From positions 992,001 to 1,056,000 of the forward strand of contig CBDCSR010000002.1 of the NCBI GenBank assembly GCA_965221785.1: a stretch of DNA of 64,000 bases, in the 5' to 3' direction. Below are positions 52,638 through 60,393 of the stretch, one piece after another (the first letter of the stretch is position 1; the number at the start of each line of letters is the position of its first letter). The position numbers and the translations under genes were made by a program. The DNA is from BD2-11 sp965221785 (GTDB taxonomy: Bacteria > Gemmatimonadota > Gemmatimonadetes > Longimicrobiales > Gaopeijiaceae). A model generated the notes under the pieces. That model was not told the origin of the DNA. It ran no database searches and saw nothing but the letters and a program-made list of their open reading frames with translations.

Positions 52638-55600
52638 GTGGCCTCTTTGCCGTTATGGGCCCTGACACGCATGGCGCGGGCTACCCGTGGAGGCGGACCG
52701 AAGGCGCCCCCCCTCGCGACGACCTTCACAGCAGTGGCAGTCACATCAGTGTCGGACGAGTCTCGCCGAGCAGAGCCGAGGGCCGAGCAGAGCCGGCGGC
52801 CGTGCGGCATGATGCGCGGCCGGCGCCCGCCCGGCGCGCGCGAACCGGCTCCTTCAACCCCGGCAGGTTCATCCAGGCCTGACCCGCGCCCCGGGCGCCG
52901 CCGCGCCCGCTTCTCCGTTGTCCTTCACGCCCTCGCGCTGCTGCTGTGCGGCCTGCATCTGCTTGCTGCCGCCCCCGCCGCGGCGCAGGGGACCCCGCCC
53001 TCGGTCCCGCGGAACGTGCAGGCGACCGCGGGCGACGGGAAGGTGACCCTGACCTGGCAGGCTCCCGGTAGTTGGGGCACTGGTCAGGCTTCGACACGGG
53101 TTTTTGTTCTGTACTGGAAGCTCTCTTCCTCCTCCGACGTGCGGGATTGGCAAGCCGTGGCGGAGAACGGGGTGACAGCGGGGTTTACTGCAGCGGACAC
53201 CGCGTTCGTATTCACAGGCTCCCAGCGGGTAGGCCGATTCAGGCAGCCGCATACGGTCGCCAACGGGACCTCCTACGACTTTCGAATCCGCGCGATAACA
53301 ACCGGTTTAGAAGGCGCCTGGGTCACGCTGACCAACCTGGTGCCCGGGGTCCCCGCCAAGGTCTCCGGGCTGTCGGTCACGGCGGGCGCCGGCAAGCTGG
53401 ACCTGTCGTGGACGGCGCCGGCCAACAACGGCTCGGCCATCACCGGCTACGACGTGCACTACAAGACCTCGGCCGCGGCCGACCAGGCGGGCACGGGCTC
53501 GGACCCGAGCACCGGCTGGGTCGCGGCCTCCCACAGCGGCACGCCCGCTTCGGGGTCGATCCCGAGCCTGACCGGCGGCACGGCCTACGACGTGCGGGTG
53601 CGGGCCAAGAACGCCCGCGGCGCCGGCCAATGGTCGGACGCCGCGTCCGGCACGCCGCAGCCGCACACCTACGGGTTCTCTCCCTCCAACTACGACGGGA
53701 CGCCGGGGAGCACGTTCAACGTGACGGTCTCGCTGTCGGAGGCGGCGCCGTCGGGCGGGCTGGCGTTGACGGTGACGCGGTTGTTCGGCACGGCCTTGCC
53801 GGCGGGCCTGTGCACGACCGGCGCGCAGCTCGTGCTGGCGGAGGCGGACGACATCGCGGCGGGCCAGCCCACCTCGGTGACGGTGCAGCCGGGTCAGACA
53901 CAGGCGTCGTTCAGCTTCACGTTCGCGAAAAACGGCGACGACCTGGTGGGGCGGGGCGAGTGTTTCGGACTGCAACTGGGGACGAGCGCGGCGGGCTGGA
54001 CGGCCAGGGAAAGCGCGGTCGCCAAGTTCGAGATCATGATCGGGCACCTGCAAGCTTGGATCGCGATGGGCTCGAACGCCGCCGCGATGGCGAAGCACAC
54101 ACGGGCGGTGGCGGAGAACGTGACGGGCGATACGCTGAAGGTGCCGGTGACGGTGGACGCGCTTCCGTACCAGTCGACGACCTTCGCCATCGAGGTGCTG
54201 AGCGGGAGCACGGCGACGGAGAACACGGACTTCGGCATTGCAACGAAGTCGGTGACGTTCGGGCCGACGACGTCGAAGACGCAGAACCTGACGGTGTCGA
54301 TCACGGACGACGCGGAGGTCGAGGCCAACGAGAGGATCGAGCTCCGGCTCGCGGACGGACCCGGCACCCTGTCGGTGAACGACGCGTACCGCCGCCACGC
54401 GCAGGGCAGGCTGGCGACGATCACGATCCAGAGCGAGGACGCGGTGCCGGGCGCGGTGCGGGACCTGGCGATCGCGTCGAGCGACACGACGCTGGCGGTG
54501 AGCTGGAGGGTTCCGGCGAGCGCGGGCTCCTCGGCGCTCACGGGCTACGACGTGCACTACACGTCGGCGGCGGCGGTCGATGTCGCCGACGACGCCGAGG
54601 CGTCGGGTTCGGACCCGTCGGCGGCGTGGGTGGACGCGGGCCATTCGGGCACGACGCCGCTCTCGATGGACATCATGCCTCTGACGAACGGGACGACCTA
54701 CCGGGTGCGCGTGCGGGCGGTGAACGCGAGCGGCGGGGGCGCCTGGGCGCGCGGCACGGGCACGCCGTCGGCGAAGCCGTCGGTGACGCTCTCGGCGTCG
54801 CCTAACCCGGTCGGCGAGGGGTCGAGCGTGACGGTCACGGCGACGCTTTTGAGGGCGCTCACGGCGAGCGTGACGATCCCGGTGACGGTCGAGCGCGGCA
54901 CGTCGGAATCGGGCGACCACGGGACGCTGTCGAGCATCACGGTCGCCGCGAACGCGACGACCGGCACGGGCACGATCACGACGGCGCACGACGCCGACGC
55001 GGACGACGAGACGTTCGCGGTGGCGCTGGACGCGGCCAACTTGCCGTCGTCGGTCGTGGAGGGCAGCCCGGACTCGGTGCTGGTGACGATCACCGACGAC
55101 GAGAAGCCGGCGGTGTCGCTGTCGGCTTCGCCGGACCCGGTGACCGAGGGCGAGGCGGTGACGATCACGGCGACGCTGACGGCGGCGCTGTCGACCAGCG
55201 TGACGATCCCCGTCACCGTCGAGCGGGTCTCGTCGGAGGCGGGCGACCACGGGACGCTGACGAGCATCACGGTCAACGCGAACGCGACGACCGGCACGGG
55301 CACGATCAGCACGAACCACGACACCGGCGAGGAGGACGAGACGTTCAGGGTGGCGCTGGGGAGCCCGCTGCCGGCTGCGGTGCTGGCGGGCAGCCCGTCG
55401 GATGTCGTGGTCAGGATCGCCGACGACGAGGGGATCCCGGCGGTGACGCTCGCGGCTGATCCGAACCCGGTGGACGAGGGATCGAGCGTGACGGTGACGG
55501 CGACGCTCTCGAAGGCGCTCGCCTCGGCCGTGAGGATCCCGCTGACGCTGACGGCGGGCACGGCGGAGACGGCCGACCATTGGGTGCTGTCGGCGATCCA

Positions 55601-58600
55601 CATCGCGGGCGGCGCGACGGCGGGCGAGGGCACGATCCGGACGAACCACGACTTGGACACGGACGACGAGACGTTCACGGTGGAGGTGGACACCGGCAAC
55701 CTGCCACAGACGGTGCGGGCGGGCGACCCGGACTCGGTGCTGGTGACGATCACGGACGACGACAAGGCGGAGGTGACGCTCGCGGCGTCTCCGAACCCGG
55801 TGAACGAGGGCTCGGCCGTGACGGTGACGGCGCGGCTGTCGAAGGCGCTGCCGGAGGCCGTGACGATCCCGCTGACGCTGAGCCGGGGCACGGCGGAGGA
55901 GGGCGACTACGGCGCGCTCGAGTCGATCACGGTGCGCGCCGGCCGGAGGAGCGCGACGGGGACGGTCACGACGGTGCGTGACGAGGACGAGGAGGACGAG
56001 ACCTTCACCGTGGCGCTGGGGAGCCTGCCGTCCTCGGTGTTTGCGGGCGACCCGTCCTCGGTCGAGATCACGATCCGGGACGACGGCCCGCTCCGGGCCG
56101 AGCTGGTGTCGAGCACGCTCCGGCCGGGTGAGGGCTCCTCGGCGCGGCTGACGGCGACGCTCAACCATCCGGCCCCGGCGGGCGGCGTGCGGGTGCGGTT
56201 CCACGGCGATGGCGGCTCGGGCGACAACCCGGCGTCGCCGGTGGGCGACTTCACGCTCGCGCCGGCGCCCGCGGGCGAGAGCGTGACCCAATGGATCACG
56301 ATCGCCGAGGGGGACCGTCGCGCGACGGGCTGGCTGCGCGTGGTGAACGACGACGAGCCGGAGGACGACGAGACGGTCGCGGTCTGGGTGCGGGGCTCGT
56401 GGACGGAAGACACGCCGGAGATCGAGCTGACGATCCCGGCCAACGACGGTGGCGGAGGCACGGGCTCGGCGGCGTGGATCGACGCGGAGCCGAACCCGGT
56501 GACGGAGGGCCGGGACGTGACGATCCGGGTCCACCTGACGAAGCCGTTGGACGCGGACGCGACGATCCCGCTGACGGTCCGGCGGGGCACGTCGGAGGCG
56601 GGCGACCACGGGACGCTGGACGAGGTCATGATCGCTGCGGGCGAGACGGTCGGGTCCGGCACGATCGAGACGACCCGGGACGACGACCCCGACGACGAGA
56701 CCTTCACGGTGCGGCTGGGGAGTCCGCTGCCGGCGGGCGTGCGCGCGGGCGCCGCGTCGTCGGTCGAGGTGGTGATCGACGACCGCGACGAGCCGCGGGC
56801 GTGGCTCGAAGTCGAGCCGAACCCCGTGGACGAGGGCGATCCTGTCACGGTGACGGCGAAGCTGGACGGCGTGCTGACGAGGAGCGTGACGATCCCGATC
56901 GAGGTCGAGCGGGTCACCTCCGAGCGGGGCGACCACGGGACGCTGTCGAGCATCCGGATCGCCTCGGGCCGGACCGAGGGGACGGGCCGGATCACGACGA
57001 CGAGGGACGACGACGGCGACGACGAGGAGTTCACCGTGTCGCTGGGCGAGCTGCCGTCCGGCGTCGAGCGGGGCCACCCGGAGTCGGTCGAGGTGGTGAT
57101 CGTCGACGAGGGCGGGGACGCGCCCGCCACGGTGTCGCTCGGGGCCGCGCCGGACCCGGTGCCGGAGGGCGAGAGCGTGACGGTGACGGCGACGCTCGAC
57201 AAGGCGCTCGAAAGGACGGTGACGATCCCGGTCACGGTCGAGCGCGGCACGTCCGAGGCGGGTGACCACGGCAGCCTGTCGGGCATCCGCATCGCCTCGG
57301 GCCAGGTGGAGGGGACGGGCACGATCACGACGCGCGTGGACGACGACACCGACGACGAGACGTTCACGGTGGCGCTGCGGACGAACCTGCCGGCGGGGGT
57401 CGAGGCGGGCATCCCGTCCTCGTTCGAGGTGACGATCGCCGACCGGGGCGGAGAGGTGCCCGGACGCGTCAGGAGCCTGCGGGTGACGGCGGGCGACGGG
57501 AGGCTCGACCTGACGTGGAGCGCGCCCTCGTCGGGGACCGTGACGGCCTACGTGACGGCGTACAAGAAGCGGAGCGCGTCGGAGTGGATCCAGCTGCACG
57601 AGGACGACTACGCCGACACGAAGGCCGCGATCGAGGCGCTTGAGAACGGCACGCGCTACGACGTGCGGGTGCGCGCGTCGAACGACTACGGCGACGGTCC
57701 GTGGGCCACGGGCTCGGGCACGCCGACGGGCGGCGCCGGCTCGACCGGACTGAGGAGCCTGAGCGTGCGCGTGAGCAAGGAGGAGAACGGGACCTATAGG
57801 TCGCTCTCGCTCAGCCCGTCGTTCCGCTCTTCGGTGACCGCCTACCGCGTGACGGCCCCGGCGGGCACGCAGTACGCGAAGTTCAGGCCGACGGCGGCGT
57901 CCTCGACGGCCCTGATCCTCGTGCACGGCCACGAGGTGGCGAGCGGGGCGGAGAGCCCGGCCATCTCCGTGAGCACCGGCGTCGCCTACTGGACCGCGGT
58001 GATCGACAACAGCGAGGCGAAGGAGTACTCGGTGACGTTCACGATCCCGTCGGCGTCGATGGACGCGGCAAGGAGCAGCGTCACGGCGGCCGTGGACGCG
58101 GCGCTCGCCATCGTGGGCGAGCTGAGCCCGGAGGACGCGGCGGGCGCGCTGCTCGGCGAGCGCAGCCTCGAAGAAGACCGGCTCGAAGCGCTCGACAGGC
58201 TCGGCAACGCCAACGGCCGCTACGACGTGGGCGACCTGCTGGCGTGGATCGAGCGCTGCCGCGCCGGAGGGGCGAGGTGCGGGAATCCCCCGAGGACAAC
58301 GCCGCCCGCTTCGGACGCGGCGCTGCCCGGCGCCGTCGGGGCCGTCGGGGCCGCGGCGGCGAGGCGGCCGAGGCGGAGGGCGCCGGGAGGACGGCGGCCG
58401 AAACGAAGAAGGCTGCCCGGGCTCGCCGTGCTGTTTGCCGCGGCGCTCTGGTCGTGCGACGGCGCGGGCGTGGTGGACCTGCCCGCGGCCGCCGACGTGC
58501 CGGTGCCGGGAGCCCTCGCCGTCGAGTGGACGGCACCGGCCGGGGGACCGGCTGCGGCAGGCGCGCTCGTCGAAGTCGACGGACCGCACGTCGGGGACGC

Positions 58601-58820
58601 CCGCGTAGCGGCCGGGCTCGAACTGTACGAGTCCGGGCAGGGCAACGGGCCGCGGCGGTTCGTTCTCGCGGGCGACATGCGAAACGGCACTGTGCTGGAG
58701 TTCCAGGTGCCCGACCGGAGGCAGGCCGGACTCTACAGCGTCCGCGTCGTCGAGGTCGCCGGGGAGGACCACCGGCTGCTTGAGCCGGACGGACACCACG
58801 CCGGGATCGCGTCGAACTGA
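52638..58820 (+). CDS. Giant FN3 / Calx-beta repeat surface protein
   Basis: A 2060-residue exported protein. From GTG 52638 (AAGGAGG 8 nt upstream): a basic leader, a late signal segment (FSVVLHALALLLCGLHLLAA, about residues 92-113), two FN3 domains (about 121-340), two beta domains, a third FN3 (603-712), eight Calx-beta repeats (713-1605), a fourth FN3, a cadherin-like beta-sandwich (about 1700-1800), then LGNANGRYDVGDLLAWIERC, which resembles a dockerin-like end. A final segment has an Arg-rich stretch and LAVLFAAALWSC, which looks like a lipobox or membrane helix, then an Ig-like tail. Calx-beta domains bind calcium; an adhesion or matrix role is likely. A possible phase-variable promoter lies just upstream. 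Confidence 0.9.
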   Translation: MASLPLWALTRMARATRGGGPKAPPLATTFTAVAVTSVSDESRRAEPRAEQSRRPCGMMRGRRPPGAREPAPSTPAGSSRPDPRPGRRRARFSVVLHALALLLCGLHLLAAAPAAAQGTPPSVPRNVQATAGDGKVTLTWQAPGSWGTGQASTRVFVLYWKLSSSSDVRDWQAVAENGVTAGFTAADTAFVFTGSQRVGRFRQPHTVANGTSYDFRIRAITTGLEGAWVTLTNLVPGVPAKVSGLSVTAGAGKLDLSWTAPANNGSAITGYDVHYKTSAAADQAGTGSDPSTGWVAASHSGTPASGSIPSLTGGTAYDVRVRAKNARGAGQWSDAASGTPQPHTYGFSPSNYDGTPGSTFNVTVSLSEAAPSGGLALTVTRLFGTALPAGLCTTGAQLVLAEADDIAAGQPTSVTVQPGQTQASFSFTFAKNGDDLVGRGECFGLQLGTSAAGWTARESAVAKFEIMIGHLQAWIAMGSNAAAMAKHTRAVAENVTGDTLKVPVTVDALPYQSTTFAIEVLSGSTATENTDFGIATKSVTFGPTTSKTQNLTVSITDDAEVEANERIELRLADGPGTLSVNDAYRRHAQGRLATITIQSEDAVPGAVRDLAIASSDTTLAVSWRVPASAGSSALTGYDVHYTSAAAVDVADDAEASGSDPSAAWVDAGHSGTTPLSMDIMPLTNGTTYRVRVRAVNASGGGAWARGTGTPSAKPSVTLSASPNPVGEGSSVTVTATLLRALTASVTIPVTVERGTSESGDHGTLSSITVAANATTGTGTITTAHDADADDETFAVALDAANLPSSVVEGSPDSVLVTITDDEKPAVSLSASPDPVTEGEAVTITATLTAALSTSVTIPVTVERVSSEAGDHGTLTSITVNANATTGTGTISTNHDTGEEDETFRVALGSPLPAAVLAGSPSDVVVRIADDEGIPAVTLAADPNPVDEGSSVTVTATLSKALASAVRIPLTLTAGTAETADHWVLSAIHIAGGATAGEGTIRTNHDLDTDDETFTVEVDTGNLPQTVRAGDPDSVLVTITDDDKAEVTLAASPNPVNEGSAVTVTARLSKALPEAVTIPLTLSRGTAEEGDYGALESITVRAGRRSATGTVTTVRDEDEEDETFTVALGSLPSSVFAGDPSSVEITIRDDGPLRAELVSSTLRPGEGSSARLTATLNHPAPAGGVRVRFHGDGGSGDNPASPVGDFTLAPAPAGESVTQWITIAEGDRRATGWLRVVNDDEPEDDETVAVWVRGSWTEDTPEIELTIPANDGGGGTGSAAWIDAEPNPVTEGRDVTIRVHLTKPLDADATIPLTVRRGTSEAGDHGTLDEVMIAAGETVGSGTIETTRDDDPDDETFTVRLGSPLPAGVRAGAASSVEVVIDDRDEPRAWLEVEPNPVDEGDPVTVTAKLDGVLTRSVTIPIEVERVTSERGDHGTLSSIRIASGRTEGTGRITTTRDDDGDDEEFTVSLGELPSGVERGHPESVEVVIVDEGGDAPATVSLGAAPDPVPEGESVTVTATLDKALERTVTIPVTVERGTSEAGDHGSLSGIRIASGQVEGTGTITTRVDDDTDDETFTVALRTNLPAGVEAGIPSSFEVTIADRGGEVPGRVRSLRVTAGDGRLDLTWSAPSSGTVTAYVTAYKKRSASEWIQLHEDDYADTKAAIEALENGTRYDVRVRASNDYGDGPWATGSGTPTGGAGSTGLRSLSVRVSKEENGTYRSLSLSPSFRSSVTAYRVTAPAGTQYAKFRPTAASSTALILVHGHEVASGAESPAISVSTGVAYWTAVIDNSEAKEYSVTFTIPSASMDAARSSVTAAVDAALAIVGELSPEDAAGALLGERSLEEDRLEALDRLGNANGRYDVGDLLAWIERCRAGGARCGNPPRTTPPASDAALPGAVGAVGAAAARRPRRRAPGGRRPKRRRLPGLAVLFAAALWSCDGAGVVDLPAAADVPVPGALAVEWTAPAGGPAAAGALVEVDGPHVGDARVAAGLELYESGQGNGPRRFVLAGDMRNGTVLEFQVPDRRQAGLYSVRVVEVAGEDHRLLEPDGHHAGIASN
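54774..57452 (+). repeat. Eight tandem Calx-beta repeat units, near-exact 330-bp period
   Basis: Units begin at about 54774, 55104, 55434, 55764, 56088, 56464, 56790 and 57120. The first three spacings are exactly 330 bp, and units 7 and 8 are also 330 bp apart. Conserved words recur in most units (NPVxEGxxVTVTATL, GDHGTL, DDETFxV). Nucleotide similarity between units is high enough to permit unequal recombination; the fifth is the most diverged. Confidence 0.85.
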
Positions 58821-58839
58821 AGCCCTCGGGCTAGGGTGA

Positions 58840-58881
58840 CCCCCCGGCGTGCGCGATGCGGCTCGTGCGCGCCGGGGGGTT
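58840..58881 (+). terminator. Hairpin after the giant gene
   Basis: CCCCCCGGCG at 58840-58849 pairs with CGCCGGGGGG at 58870-58879 over a 20-nt loop (with inner pairing TGCGC/GTGCG), followed by TT. It sits 20 nt after the stop. A strong stem but a weak T-tract, so the terminator call is tentative. Confidence 0.5.
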
Positions 58882-59313
58882 CGGCGTTGCTAAAGCCCCG
58901 CCGAACGGCCGGGGGCTCGCCGGTGGAATCCCCGGCGAGGCGAAGCCCGGCCTCCAACCCCGCCATCGCCGCGCCCGCGAACGACGGCTTGCAGCCGCTG
59001 TAGCGCCGCTCATCCGCGGCGCGTTCCGTGAAGCGCCCGCACGGGCGCTTCGCGGGTCCTCCCTCCGCGCCGAAACCCCGGCGGCCCGCCGACTGGCACC
59101 GCCCCCCGGCGCAACCTCCCCGGCCAACCCCCCGGTCGGGTTCCGCTCCTCCATTCCCGACCGCTCCCGAGCCCTGACGGGGGCGTCCGCCACGCCGCTG
59201 GCGCCGGCATCCGCACCGACCGGGACCATACGGGATATCTCTATACACTGCAAGAACTTAGGACATTTCCGACAGGTTGACGTCCAAGAACGCGGGCCTT
59301 CACCGTTACCGTC
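58882..59313. other. Hairpin-rich non-coding stretch
   Basis: About 430 bases with no convincing gene on either strand. Stable inverted repeats follow one another: AGCCCC...GGGGGCT (58894-58917), CTCGCCGG...CCGGCGAG (58916-58939), GCGCCGC...GCGGCGC (59003-59022) and GAAGCGCCCG-CA-CGGGCGCTTC (59030-59051). A structured RNA, recombination site or replication region is possible. An AT-rich tract near 59230-59270 could be the promoter of the next gene. Confidence 0.45.
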
Positions 59314-59570
59314 ATGCAGACGTTTGAACACGAGTTGAAATCCCGGGTGAGCGCGTTCCTCGGGCGCTCGGGCCTGAGCCCGACAGCTTTCGGCAGGAAG
59401 GCGCTCGGCGACCCGAACCTGGTGCGCGAGATCGAGCGCGGACGCTCGTTGACGCTCCGGTCCGCCGACCGGGTGCAGGCCTTCATGGACGAGCACGACG
59501 GGGTCTCGGGCGGGGCGCGGGCTCCGCCGAGCCGCCCCCGGTACCGGAAGCCTTCGCCAAGGGCGAGTAG
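59314..59570 (+). CDS. Small HTH-like protein, apparently frameshifted
   Basis: Residues from MQTFEHELKSRVSAFLGRSG to VQAFMDEHDG (about 63 codons) look like a compact helical DNA-binding domain. Thereafter the frame becomes arginine-rich and unnatural, while another frame continues plausibly (AEPPPVPEAFAKGE) to a TAG at 59568-59570. The switch lies in the G-runs at about 59498-59520. Either a one-base indel (real or sequencing) splits the gene, or the open frame really runs on into the AlpA-like gene. Function unknown, possibly a regulator. Confidence 0.45.
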
Positions 59571-59589
59571 AACCAGGAGGAGCAGAGCG

Positions 59590-59859
59590 ATGACGGAACA
59601 ACCGAGAAGCGAGAGAGCGACGAACCCGCCGATCCGGATCCTGCGGCTGCCGGAGGTGGTGGCCCGCACGGGGCTGTCGCGCAGCACGATCTACCTGCGG
59701 CTGGAGCAGGGGCGCTTCCCCCGGCCGATCGCGCTGGGCGGGCGCGCGGTGGGCTGGATCGAGTCGGAGATCGACGCGTGGATCCGCGAGCGGATCGCCG
59801 AGAGCCGCGGCGAAGACGCGGAGTCCGGCGAGCGCCCAGAGGCCGGGGCGGCCCAGTGA
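59590..59859 (+). CDS. AlpA-family regulator
   Basis: An 89-residue MerR-like HTH protein of the AlpA/phage regulator type: ILRLPEVVARTGLSRSTIYLRLEQ, FPRPIALGGRAVGWIESEIDAWI. The start ATG 59590 is supported by AGGAGGAGC nearby. Such proteins switch integrase or excision genes in mobile elements. It precedes the oriT-like region and mobilization genes. It could be read through from the preceding frame, but the ribosome site favours an independent start. Confidence 0.8.
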   Translation: MTEQPRSERATNPPIRILRLPEVVARTGLSRSTIYLRLEQGRFPRPIALGGRAVGWIESEIDAWIRERIAESRGEDAESGERPEAGAAQ

Positions 59860-59889
59860 GTCGGCGCGGTCGAAACGCCCGCACCCGGG

Positions 59890-59971
59890 GGCTGGCTGAC
59901 GGCCTTAAGGTCCGTAAGCCAGCCGACTCGATGTTTAACATCGAGGCTGGCGAGGGGGTGCTGCGCCCCCC
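59890..59971. other. Candidate oriT with three inverted repeats
   Basis: Upstream of mobC, three adjoining repeats: GGCTGGCTGACGG / CCGTAAGCCAGCC (13 bp, one mismatch; loop holds palindrome CCTTAAGG), CTCGATGTT-T-AACATCGAG (perfect 9 bp at 59927-59945), and GGGGG...CCCCCC at 59954-59971. Stacked repeats next to relaxase genes are characteristic of transfer origins. I cannot place the nick. Confidence 0.5.
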
Positions 59972-60057
59972 TTCAGATCCCCCTGCATACCGCGCCGCCA
60001 AGCGGTCGGCGGAGGGGCGCGGGAGGCCGCGCCCCGAACCCCGGCCACGGTGCGGAC

Positions 60058-60393
60058 GTGGCTGACCGCACCGCCCTCGTGGCCGCCCGCGTCACGCCCG
60101 CCGAACACGCCGCCTGGCGGGACAAGGCGGCCGCGGCGGGCGTGTCCCCTTCCGCGCTGCTTCGCGAGGCGATGGCGCGGACGCATACGTGGACCGCGGC
60201 GGCGCGGTCCGTCGAGCGCGAGCGCACCCGCCAGATCGCGCGCATCGGGAACAACCTCAACCAACTCGCGCGGTGGGTGAACACCCACAAGACCGCCGGC
60301 GAGGCCGTCGCCGTGATCGCCCACCTCGTGTCGTTCGAGCGGTCGCTGCTCGCCGTGGCCCGCATCGGCCGGGAGGCCGCCGATGCTCGTTAA
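60058..60393 (+). CDS. mobC: MobC-like relaxosome accessory protein
   Basis: A 111-residue protein of the bacterial MobC family: VTPAEHAAWRDKAAAAGVSPSALLREA (ribbon-helix-helix-like N-terminus) then the hallmark RIGNNLNQLARWVN. It binds oriT and helps the relaxase nick. A GTG start at 60058 is used. It overlaps mobA by 11 nt, and lies about 87 bp past the oriT-like repeats. Confidence 0.9.
   Translation: MADRTALVAARVTPAEHAAWRDKAAAAGVSPSALLREAMARTHTWTAAARSVERERTRQIARIGNNLNQLARWVNTHKTAGEAVAVIAHLVSFERSLLAVARIGREAADAR

Noticed and set aside
52765..52795. Two 14-bp direct repeats (GCCGAGCAGAGCCG) in the leader of the giant gene
   Set aside because: Short, within coding sequence and explained by local slippage; no functional hint.
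53307..58799. 1830-codon open frame antisense to the giant gene
   Set aside because: It is a by-product of the GC-rich, repeat-biased codon usage of the giant gene; its Arg/His-rich translation has no domain and no natural composition.
59241..59687. Minus-strand frame with a hydrophobic, lipobox-like stretch
   Set aside because: It is antisense to the HTH/AlpA genes; the hydrophobic run comes from the complement of an Arg/Ser-rich region, and no ribosome site is present.
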